The translations under genes and the position numbers were made by a program. The notes beneath the pieces are model-generated. The model had not been told where the DNA came from, ran no database searches, and saw only the letters and a program-made list of their open reading frames with translations. DNA of 64,000 bases from Wurfbainia villosa (taxonomy: Eukaryota > Streptophyta > Magnoliopsida > Zingiberales > Zingiberaceae). Where the stretch lies: NCBI GenBank assembly GCA_025175895.1, contig CM045989.1:23491928-23555927 (forward strand), given 5' to 3'. Shown one piece after another: positions 23,723 to 33,827 of this stretch (its first letter is position 1; every line of letters starts with the position of its first letter).

Positions 23723-24420
23723 CACTACAACAAAAAAGAAAAATAGCGACGACATTTTTTCGTTGCTAATACAAAAAATTCACCGCTAAGTACATTTTAC
23801 GATGAAATTATTTCGTCGCTAGAGTCGTCATAATAAATTTGTCACTAAGACATATTAGCGACGAATTAAAAATATTTCGTCATTAATATTACCGACGAAA
23901 TATAAAACGTCGCCAAAAATAAAAATTTCATCGCAAAATCTAGAATGTCGGAAAGAGGAAAATCACTGATATTGGCGATGAAATATACTAAATTCGTCGC
24001 TAAACATCAGTCGAGTGACGCAATAAGCAGTCGACTATTTATTTTTTTGGCCCACCACAGAATCGGGAGAGACTCAACTAGCAACTCAACTGACGAGTTA
24101 ACGACGAAAACAACTCATTTCGTCGCTAAATATCACTTGACTGACACAAGAAAGCAATTGACTGTCTAATTTTTGGCCAGCCACATAATCGAGAGACTCT
24201 CGACTAGTGACTCGACTGGGGACTCCTTTGTGGCGAAATTGATAAATTTCGTCGCTAATGTCCCACAACAGGCGACCACGTCAACTAGCGACTCAATTGA
24301 TACGCCAAACTATAGCGACGAAATTTATAATTTCATCACTAAACCTCAAAATCCTGATGTCGTATATCGACGGTTAGCGACGAAATGAGAAAAAATCGTC
24401 GCTAACCATGAAAATACAGA
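23723..24420. repeat. CACTA terminus with subterminal (T)AGCGACGAAAT repeats
   Basis: About fifteen copies of TAGCGACGAAAT, TTTCGTCGCTAA or close variants occur in both orientations within 700 bases of the CACTA end. Such arrays bind the TnpA-type protein in En/Spm elements. Confidence 0.85.
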
Positions 24421-24949
24421 TTTCCAGAATTCATTTAATTTGTATTCCAAATAATACATAATCAACCACAATTTAATTTAACAACATACAACTCAAACAA
24501 TACAACCAATATATACATTTAAAAATAACTAACATAACATCTAGTTTAAAGTCCAAAACATCCAATTTCACAAATTCGTAGTATTCAAATGCAAAAACAT
24601 TCAAATTCACAATTTCAGTAGCTCAAAATATAAATGTTACAAACTCTAAGATGGAGGAGGAGGTGGAGTTGAAAATGACTCATGCATCAATGATTGTAAT
24701 GCTCTAAGTGCAAGCCGATTCAGAATTGCTTCAAACGTATCTTTGTTGGTGCAATTGCCCCAGGTCACGATTGATCAGACTCGAGTAATGTTTTGATGTT
24801 TGACAATGTTTTGGGAGAGATTGTTGGTGCAATTGACCCGGGTCATGATTGATCATACTCGAATTTGACTCGAGTGATATTTTGATGTTTAACGATAGTT
24901 TGACTATTGTTTGACTATATGGTTGACATGAGATTGACCATATGATGCA

Positions 24950-25230
24950 AAGTCCAAGTCAGGGTACTTGGCAAGGAAAGTCCAAGCTTGAGTCTTGGCA
25001 ATTGGAAAGTCCAACATGGGTTGGCAAAGAAAGTCCAAGCATGGGTCTTGGCTAGGGAAAGTCCAAGCTTGAGTCTTAGCAAATGGAAAGTTTAACATGG
25101 GTTGGCAAGGAAAGTCCAAGGGGTGATATTGACGGCGTAAAGTCCAAGCGGGAGTCTTGGTAGCATAAGTCCAATGGTTGGCGGCGTAAAGTCCAAGAGG
25201 TAGTCTTGGCAGCGTAAGCCCAATGTGGCT
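24950..25230. repeat. R1 LTR array of AAAGTCCAAG...CTTGGCA units
   Basis: About eight units of 25-45 bases each contain GTCCAAG and, a few bases later, its partner CTTGG, so that each can form a small hairpin. The same array occurs in LTRs X, Y, R2 and R3. Confidence 0.85.
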
Positions 25231-25823
25231 TGGCGGTATAGACCAGTTTAGCATGACAATAGCCGATGGAAGTACCTAAAGGATAACATATGGATGAATA
25301 AGTCATGGATGATTTGGAGGGATCCGATAGGCTTGAGGCTGACGGAGGTGGCTAGAAGGCTTAGGTCTAGGCTAAGGGTGGTCTAGCAAGTATGAGGGCA
25401 TCATACTTGGGGTTAAACCTTATGTTTGAGGTTAACAGTTGACTGAGGCTTTGGACCAGTCGACTGGTCAAGTGTTTTGACACTTAGTAGCCGAGTCTAT
25501 TTGTAGTAGTCGATTGAGATTATGGTTAGTCGAACTGCTCGGACTGATCGTGTTCGATTGCGAGAAATGACGGCGATCGATGACAATCGACGCCATGGAG
25601 GCGATCGGTGATGGTCGGGTTGCGGAGCGTAAACACTTAGCCAGTTAATCGATTAGTCGGCGAGGCGGTCAATGATCGATGGTTCTTGGCGGTTGACTTC
25701 CAGTGTAACCAATGGCTTGGATGCCGATGTGGATTAAGCCATTGTCTCACAATGGTACTGTTGGCAGTCGATTGGGGCCTTACGATAGTCGACTGCTAGG
25801 CACAAAATTAGCCCGACGAAGGT

Positions 25824-25830
25824 TATAAAA
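25824..25830 (+). promoter_or_regulatory. TATA box of R1 5' LTR
   Basis: TATAAAA follows a GAAGG and precedes AGCTC. The same site recurs in the 3' LTR at about 61893-61899. Confidence 0.6.
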
Positions 25831-26318
25831 GTAGCTCGGATGGGAGGATTTGGCAGCCATTTCTTGGGCAATTTTGAGGCGATTTGCTGGTGCAAATCAG
25901 GGTCTTCAAGCTTGATTTAAGCGATCAACAAGCAAGCATCCAAAAGCACATTTGTAAAGTTTTCTTTACGTATTTTGGTGTATTTCACTTGTAATTGCTT
26001 GTATTTCTTTTGTATTACTTTTGTAATCCTTGTACAAGGTTTCTTCACCTCCGACTTGTTGTCAAGAAGGAGTTTATTGGTTTAGTGGTGGTATTTGCAT
26101 CGCTAGGGCTTGTTCGAGCCCAACCCGTGGAGTAGGAACCTTGAGGTTCCGAACCACGTTATATCTTTGTGTATTTTGTATTTTGTCTTGTGAATTTGTG
26201 TGTATTGTTTCTATATTCCGCTGCGTATTAACAATCATAAGCAAGCACGAATGATTTCCATCACACAATGTATAACACACTATTCACCCCCTCTAGCGAT
26301 GGTCAAATTCCCAACAAG

Positions 26319-26330
26319 TGGTATCAGAGC
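26319..26330 (+). promoter_or_regulatory. R1 primer binding site (initiator Met tRNA type)
   Basis: TGGTATCAGAGC lies two bases after the LTR end. This is the standard plant initiator-Met primer site of copia-type elements. Confidence 0.92.
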
Positions 26331-26390
26331 GAGGTCGCTCTTCATTTGGACTAACCGCCAAGAGAGCACCTCTAGAGGGTGAAGAACAAG

Positions 26391-28103
26391 ATGGAGTTTG
26401 AAGAAAAATTGGGATGAGACATCAACACCCTAATTCCATATGCCCTCTATGGACAAGAAGGGTTCTAACAATGGAAGGCATGGTTGGAGAACTTCTTCAT
26501 GATGGACTTCGAAGATTGACTCATCCTAATGAAGGGATTTGAAGTCCCAAGGGGTCCAAAAGGTGGATACCTCAAGAAGAAAAGATTGACCGAAGAGCAA
26601 GTCCAAGCCCTCGAAAGAAATGATAAGGTAATGCAATTGATATTAAATTCATTTCCTACCGATATTGTATCTATGTTAGGTGAATTTCCAGATGCCAAGG
26701 AGCTATGACAAAAATTGGCCAAGCTCCATGAAGAACCATCCATGACTCAAGTAGAGAGAGAGCTCGAAGAAGAAGAAAGTACTTCCTCACAAGAAAGTGA
26801 GGATTCGGAAGTTGATAGGGAATCAACATCCGGATTGAGATCGGTGGAAGAAGAGGTAGAAGTAGAAGAAGTCTCCACCTCTAGGATTGAGGGGGAGGAG
26901 ATTAGATCACCGGAGCAACCTTAAGAGGAGCCATCAACCTCCGGTTGAGAAGAAGAGGAAGTTCAAGACTCCCCTACCATGGAAGGTAACTCAAGCATAT
27001 TAATTCAAAATAAAAAATATATTATGTGTTTTGAGTGTAGGGAAGTAGGACATTACAAGAGTAAATGTCCTAAAAGAGTCAAGAAAAGTCAACCGACACC
27101 AAAATCTTAAGGAAAGGCCAAGGATGTCGATGTCCCCACTAGGAAGATCAAGGAGCACGTGGTGTGTTTCAAATCCAACCAAAAAAGACATTATAGGAGT
27201 CAATGCCCTAGGGGGATCGAGGAACCCTAGCAAGGGTCAAGAGGGAGCATCATATGTAGGGGGAGCCTCTAAGGCAAACCCTAAGATAAAATTCAATAAT
27301 GCACCTTCTTTAAGTAATAGGCAAAAATATGCTTTTAATTCACTTACAATTCATCATAAAGAGCATGCTAGAAATAGACTTTATTACTTAGGAGCTAAAC
27401 ATGTTGATTTTAGGTCTAAGGACAAGTCTAGAAATAATGACTCTAGAATTATTTCAACTAAGGAAAAATTTGGGACTAAAGTCCCTAGAAAAATGTTACC
27501 TAAGGCAAGTATTAGGATAATAGAAGACCAAATCCAAAGAACTCTAGACACATGCCTAGGAAGGGAAAAAATACTCAAGGAAATAATGGGCCCACCAAAT
27601 TAGAAAAACTAGAATTTGAAAATCAAGTTTTGAGGTCAAAACTTGAGAAGATGGAGAAGACCCTTAAGAAAATATAAAATCAAATACAAGGATCAAATAG
27701 TCAAAATCTAGGGTGTAAGAGGCAAGAACCATCTAGGAGACAAGGTTTGGGTCACAAGCCTATGTCCAAGAAGGCAATGTCTACTTATCACAATGTTCCA
27801 TTTGATTATGGAACTAGTTCTAGGTTTAGGAAAGCCAAGGTTACTAGGGAAGTTATCCCTAAGGTTAACCATGGCAAATGTCTAGTGGCTAGGGTTTCGA
27901 AGAAACCTAGGAAAGCCACTAAGAAGGTTACAAGGGGAGTTACCCCTAGAGTTAACCTAAGCAAGACCCAAATGGCCAAGGCTACCAAGCCTAGGAGGGT
28001 TATTAGGAGGGTATCTAGGGAGGTCATCCCTAAGGAATACCTAGTAAACCCAAGGAGCTCAAATAGGTTTTGGGTTCCTAGGAGCGTGATCGATTCACGC
28101 TAA
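26391..28103 (+). pseudogene. R1 gag (copia-type, two zinc knuckles), broken
   Basis: Gag would coat the element's RNA and form virus-like particles. From ATG 26391 the reading matches the other two copies: a UBN2-like N-terminal domain (PRGPKGGYLKKKR, LAKLHEEPS), an acidic serine-rich stretch, zinc knuckle 1 (CFECREVGHYKSKC), a degenerate knuckle 2 (CFKSNQKRHYRSQC, where the second Cys and the Gly are changed), a basic repeat-rich C-terminus and the end NRFWVPRSVIDSR. At least four early stops (three at tryptophan codons) and a frame change around 27100-27600 inactivate it. Confidence 0.85.
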
Positions 28104-28441
28104 ATGGGTTAGGGTGTGCCAACTTTAAATGGATGAGTAGTTAACCTAACCATGGTAAAGGTGGTACCTTAGGTCATTTTCAAGGTTATGGATACCTTGG
28201 AAATGTGGTTTGAATTTATATCCTAAAGGATTTTAGGATGTGCCAATATATTTTGAGAATTATAAAAAATCAATCAAATTGGCACAAACTAGATTTTAGA
28301 GGTCATGGTGTGCCATTTTAGGTTTTTGGCACACTTGGGGATAATTAATTATATGGCAAAATGGACTTAATAATAAATGACAATTAACATTAAAATTTAG
28401 GTATTGTTATACCTATACCTTTTATTTTCCATGCTTGATTT
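28104..28441 (+). other. R1 non-coding region after gag, first piece
   Basis: It aligns with 52048-52390 of R2 and contains no reading frame of note. It continues at 31488 after solo LTR X. Confidence 0.85.
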
Positions 28442-28629
28442 TGTTGGTGCAATCAGCCAGGTCACGATTGACCGGACTCGAGTTTAACTTGAGAGATATT
28501 TTGATGTTTGACATTGATGTCTGATAATGTTTTGGGTAGATTGTTGGTGCAATCGACCTGGGTCATGATTAACCGGACTCAAGTTTGATTCGAGGGGGAT
28601 TTTGATGGTTCACTGGAGTTGACCATGTC

Positions 28630-28970
28630 ATGGAAAGTCCAAGTCTTGAGTACTTAGCATGTAAAGTCCAAGCATGGGTCTTGGCACGGAAAAGTCCAAG
28701 CATGGGTCTTGGCATGGAAAGTCCAACATGGGTTGGCAAGTAAAGTCCAAGGGTGTAGTCTTGGCCACGTAAGCCCAAGAGTGTAGTCTTGGCGGTGAAA
28801 GTCCAAGTCATGAGTACTTGACATTTGGAAAGTCCAAGGGGTTTGATATTGGCAGTGTAAAGTCCAAGGGTGAAGTCTTGGCAGCATAAGTCCAATGGTT
28901 GGCGGTGTAAAGTCCAATGGTTGGCGGTGTAAAGTCCAAGCGGAGTCTTGGCAGCGTAAGTCCAATGTGC
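28630..28970. repeat. LTR X hairpin-unit array
   Basis: About ten AAAGTCCAAG...CTTGGCA units lie in direct order. Confidence 0.85.
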
Positions 28971-29179
28971 CTTGGTGGTGTAGACACCGTTAGCATGACA
29001 TAGCCGATGGAAGCGCCTGAAAGCTAGCGTATGGATGAACAAGTCATGGATACCTTGGAGGGATCCGATAGGCGCGAGGCTGACGGAGGTAGTTAGAAGG
29101 CTTAGGTCTAGGCTACGGGTGGTCTAGCAAGTATGGAGGAACCATACTTGGGTTAAAACCTCATATTTGAGGTGTATCA

Positions 29180-29480
29180 GTCGACTGATACCATATGACA
29201 GTCGACTGGTGTGAGTCAACTAGGGTTTGACTGTGGAGAGTGCTCTAGCAGTCGACTGCTGGACCGAGCAGTCGACTGATCTTATGATCAGTCGACCGAT
29301 GCTCGGTATTTCGGGCATAGAATGGAGTCTGACTTGACTGCTGGGGTTAGCAGTCGAGTGAAGGCTCGATCAGTTGACTGATGGACATGATCAGTCGACT
29401 GATGTCCTATTCGTTGGATTTTTCTAGCGTGGATTGGACTGTTGTCTCACAACAACAGTGTCATCAGTCGACTGATAGGA
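29180..29480. repeat. LTR X palindrome cluster CAGTCGACTG
   Basis: AGTCGACTG and one-base variants occur about ten times within 300 bases. The core CAGTCGACTG is a perfect 10-base palindrome. The cluster lies upstream of the expected promoter. Confidence 0.85.
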
Positions 29481-29486
29481 GATTTC

Positions 29487-30991
29487 TGTTGGTGCAATCG
29501 ACCCAGGTCACTATTGACCAGACTCGAGTTTGACTCGAGTGATGTTTTGATGTTTGACAAAGTGAGTTGACATTGATGTTTGACATTGATGTCTATTAAT
29601 GTTTTGGGGAGATTGTTTGTACAATCGACCTGGGTTATGATTAATCGGATTCGAGTTTGACTCGAGGGAGACTTTGATGGTTGACTGGAGTTAACCATGT
29701 CATGGAAAGTCCAAGTCATGGGTACTTGACATGGAAAGTCCAAGTGGGACACTTGGCAAGGAAAAGTCCAAGCATGGGTCTTGGCATGGAAAGTCCAACA
29801 TGGGTTGGCAAGAGAAAGTCCAAGGTTGAGTCTTGGCATTTGAGAAGTCCAAGGGATTTGATATTGGCGGCGTAAAGTCCAAGTGGGAGTATTGGCAGCA
29901 TAAATCCAATGGTTGGCGGCGTAAAGTCCAAGCGGAGTCTTGGCGGCGTAAGTCCAATGTGCCTTGGCGGTGTAGACACCGTTAGCATGACATAGCCGAT
30001 GGAAGCACCTGAAGGCTAGCGCGATGGATGAACAAGTCATGGATGACTTGGAGGGATCCGAGAGGTGTGAGGCTGATGAAGGTGGCTAGAAGGCTTAGGT
30101 CTAGGCTAAGGATGGTCTAGCAAGTATGGGGGAACTATACTTGGGCTAAAACCTCATGTTTGAGGTTGGCAGTCGACTGACATTATGGCCGATTCGACTG
30201 CCGTGAGTCAACTAGAGCTCGACTGCTACTTAGGGATGAAAATGCCCTGGCAGTCGACTAATCATTGGATCAGTCGACTGCCAAGGGACGACAGTTGACT
30301 TCTGATTTAGTCGCGAGCACGTATCGCTCCGTAGGCGATCGCACGATTACTAGAGTGGCAAATGACCGCCAATGTTGGTAGTCGACTGGTGAGAGTTCTA
30401 TTGGAACTTTTCTAGCGTGGATCAAGCCGTTGTCTCACGACTACAGTGGCAGCAGTCGAACTGGGGTTTTTGGCAGTCGATTGCCAGGCGGAAATCCAGC
30501 CCGATGAAGGTTAAAAGTAGCTGTTCGTGGGAGGTTCGAATCCAGTTTTTTCTTGGGCGATTTGAAGGGGAATAGTTGGTGCTTTTCTAGTCCTTCAAGG
30601 CTAGTCCAAGGCAATCCAAAGAGCATTTGTAAAGTTTTCTTTGCATAGATTGTTGTATTCTTGTTGTATTTGCTTGTCTTACTTTGTATTACTAAGTGTA
30701 ATCTTTGTACGAGGTTTCTCCACCTCCGACGTGTTGTTGAGAAAGAGTTTATTGCTTAGTGGTGTTTGTGGCATCGCTAGAGCTCGTTTGAGCTCGATTA
30801 GTGGAGTAGGAACCATTCGGTTCCGAACCACATTATATCTTTGTGTTCGTGTTTGCCTTAATTCGTTATTACTTTTATTATCATTATTCCGCTGCGCATA
30901 ATGAGTTTTGTAGAGACGAATACGAACAAGTTCCATCAACGCATAGCACGATGCTATTCACCCCCCTCTAGCATTCCAAGGATCCCCTACA
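29487..30991 (+). mobile_element. solo LTR Y nested in solo LTR X
   Basis: 1,505 bp from TGTTGGTGCAATCGACC to CCTACA. It is flanked by ATTTC (29482-29486) and ATTTT (30992-30996), a target duplication with one later change. The X sequence resumes exactly as in the uninterrupted R2 LTR. Confidence 0.88.
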
Positions 30992-31487
30992 ATTTTTAGC
31001 CCAGGCAGCAGCTTTAAATGGAGCTCGTGGAGGAGGTTTGGAGTAGCGATTTCTTTAGCATTGTTGAGGCGATTTGCTGGTGCAAATCAGGGTCTTCAAT
31101 CACGATTCAAGCAATCAAGTTCACATTTGTAAAGGTTTTCCTTACTTGTATTTGTGTAACTTACTTGTATTTGCTTGTATTTTATTTTTATTATTGTAAG
31201 AATATTTGTACGAGATTTCTCCGCCTCCGACTTATGTCGAGAAGGAGTTTATTTAGTAGTGGTGTGTGATTGACATCGCTAGAGCTCTTACGAGCCCAAT
31301 CCGTGGAGTAGGAACCATTCGGTTCCAAACCATATTACATAGTTGTGTTTGCGTGTTTGTATATTGTTATTGCTTTATTTCCGCTGCGCACTAATCATTT
31401 GTAGCAAGCATTGCGAACGAATTCCATCGAAGCTTCAAAACCCGCTATTCACCCCCCTCTAGCGGTCACTGAATCCTCTACAGATTT

Positions 31488-31898
31488 GTCATATAACATG
31501 TCATTACATCATATTTTTTTTAATCATATAAAATGTCATGATTATGCTTAGGACTATTTTATATCATGTGTATTTAGATTTAATCATATGCCACGACATC
31601 ATGATTATTGGCCATTTTTATTTATGCTATCATTTATGCCATGATCATATTTTATGCATTAATAAAATTGAGTTAAGGACTATGAAATGACTTGAAGTCC
31701 CATGTATAAGGGAATCAAGTAGTGTTGCCTTAGAAAATGCATGAGGCCTTAGATTAAGATAACCAAAACCCACATCTCACATTACATTGATATGTGTGTG
31801 TTTTCAAACACCCTAGACACATGTAAGATGCTAGAAAATGAGTTAAGTTCAAGGTGCATAGTTTTTGCATCTAGATGAACTCAAACTCATCTTATACC
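31488..31898 (+). other. R1 non-coding region, second piece
   Basis: It aligns with about 52390-52800 of R2. It ends where the Angela copia element inserted. Confidence 0.85.
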
Positions 31899-33800
31899 TG
31901 TAGGAATTTATTATGCAAAATAGCATATGCGCAACGGAAAAATAGGATCCCTTCCAAGTGATCTTTGCGAAAGAAAACCTCGTACAAAAAATAAATTTCT
32001 CAAAACCTATCTTATAGGAGAATATTACCTTTGTTGCGTGCCCTTTTTTAATCCCTCTTCTCCTTGGGTTTGTTGGATCTTTTAGCACGTTCAAATGTCC
32101 GTGCCTCTATATGTATCCACACGAGCAAGCTCTTGTCTCACAAAAGAAACTAGAAGAGCTCTCCTTTACTTCTTGCTAGAGAAGTCCCTAAAGGAGAGGA
32201 AGGTAGAGAAAAAGAGAAAGGAAGAAGAAGACCACTCTTCTTGCTAGCCTACACTCACAAAAGCCACACAACCAAAGCCTCTCACCACCAAGCTCTCTCC
32301 AAGCCTCAAGCTTCACCAACCTTGGCCGGCCACCCCATGGAGTGTTTTATAGGATTGGAAAAACCTTTCACCTCCTATCACATTCAATGCAATCAATTGC
32401 ATTGAAAGATACACTCCTTGTTTGGCCGGCCACATGTGGAGAAATTCCAAAGGTCAAAACCCTTTGTCTCCTTCCACCTCATCAAGCTTAGGTGGCATGC
32501 TTATGTGGCATGCTTAGGTGGCATGCTTATGTGGCATTCATGCATGTTGAATTAATCTTATTAATTCAATAAGCTTATGTTATCATATTGAATTAATCTC
32601 ATTAAATCAATAAGGTAACATATTGAATTAATCTTATTAAATCAATTAAGCTTAGGCTATCATGATAACATATTTATTTAATCTTATTAAATTAATAAGC
32701 TTAGCATATTGAATTAATCTCATTAAATCAATAATCTAAAATTCTCATTAAGCTTAAAGTCCAAAAACCATTTTGTACTTAAGCTTATTCCCAAATTATT
32801 CTAGTCAAACTAGAATGCATTAATTCTTCTAATCATCATGCTCTTTGTGTGTGACCCTATAGGCTCTCATAACGTTGGCAGTGAATCTAAACTCTTTTAG
32901 ATACACAAGCAATGAGCGGCATCTAGCAATACATCATTGCTACCCAAGTTACGAAATAAGTCAAGATCCGACTAACCTTTCCATGACTACTATAATGTAT
33001 GACCGTGTCCTTCTATCCTTGATATCAGATTGACCAATGAGGCATAGACCGTGTCATCCTCGATCAATCTATGTGTTTCTTGATCCCTGAGTAAACTAAC
33101 TCAAACAAATGAGCTCAATATCTCATATTGACTCATTCGAGCATGACCATGCGTTTTAGTAGTTCTACTCAATCAAGGGGCCCACAGATATCACTCCCGT
33201 CATATGGGAGGGATAGATCCCATCTACATCACTCACATCCCTCCGCATAATTTGTTATATACCCAGTAATCGCCTTTATGGTCCACCCTGTTACGGGTGA
33301 CGTTTGACGATACCAAAGTACATAACTCCTTATGTAGGGAACCGTAGTGACTTCAGGTTTGAGGACTATTCATACCAATAGTCACATGGGAAAGTTTATG
33401 ACACTCATATGACGATCCATGAAACTTTCTCATGGCCGGTCAGTTCAGTATATATTCTCTAATATATACCCATGTGTCAACTTGATATCATATATCCATG
33501 AATTGTGAGATCAAGTCATCAATTGACCTACATGCTAGTCTTTATGTATTAATATTGCCCTTGCATATTAATACTTGACTAGGAACATTTAGGAAAGTGT
33601 TCTCTACAGCCTCTCATAATCAATTCTACTAATTGATGTGCTGTAGATAAGAACCTACTTTTCTAGGGCATTATTATATTTAATTTAGCTGACACAAGCA
33701 AGACGTAAATATAATAACCAATCCTTTGCCTTTATAGAATATGATACAAAATGTTCCCTATTCAACCATCACATGATTGGTTCTAGGGCTATAACTAACA
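31899..33800 (-). repeat. Angela copia 3' LTR
   Basis: 1,902 bp. On the minus strand it begins TGTTAGTTATAGCCCTAG and ends CCTACA. It contains a TATA-like CTATAAAAC on the minus strand near 32345 and an A/T-rich imperfect repeat at 32540-32730. Confidence 0.92.
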
Positions 33801-33812
33801 ATCTCCCACTAG
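33801..33812 (-). promoter_or_regulatory. Angela polypurine tract
   Basis: The minus strand reads CTAGTGGGAGAT directly before the 3' LTR. This is where plus-strand DNA synthesis would start. Confidence 0.75.
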
Positions 33813-33827
33813 CACTAGTACCAATCA

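Larger units (their letters stand above)
24744..26316 (+). repeat. R1 5' LTR
   Basis: 1,573 bp, from TGTTGG to CCAACA. It contains a duplicated start (TGTTGG again at 24822), the hairpin-repeat block 24950-25230, TATAAAA at 25824-25830 and the family end with CACCCCCTCTAGCGA. Confidence 0.92.
28442..31482 (+). mobile_element. solo LTR X, itself split by solo LTR Y
   Basis: It runs from TGTTGGTGCAATC to CCTCTACA, flanked by GATTT (28437-28441 and 31483-31487). Without Y it is about 1.53 kb, the LTR size of the family. No gag or PBS-led internal region lies next to it, so the element was reduced to a solo LTR by recombination between its two LTRs. Confidence 0.9.

Noticed and set aside
26319..26330. 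Possible tRNA gene fragments at the TGGTATCAGAGC sites
   Set aside because: These are primer binding sites complementary to the 3' end of initiator-Met tRNA. No tRNA fold surrounds them.
28630..28970. CRISPR-like regular repeats
   Set aside because: Unit lengths vary, there are no distinct unique spacers of constant size, and the array is part of a plant LTR.
28569..30040. Long minus-strand frames rich in LDFPCQDPCLD-like repeats (also 45035-45532, 46468-46888, 48676-49323, 53903-54426, 58281-58699)
   Set aside because: They are antisense readings of the LTR hairpin-unit arrays. They occur in every LTR copy in varying frames and run across LTR sequence without a gene structure.
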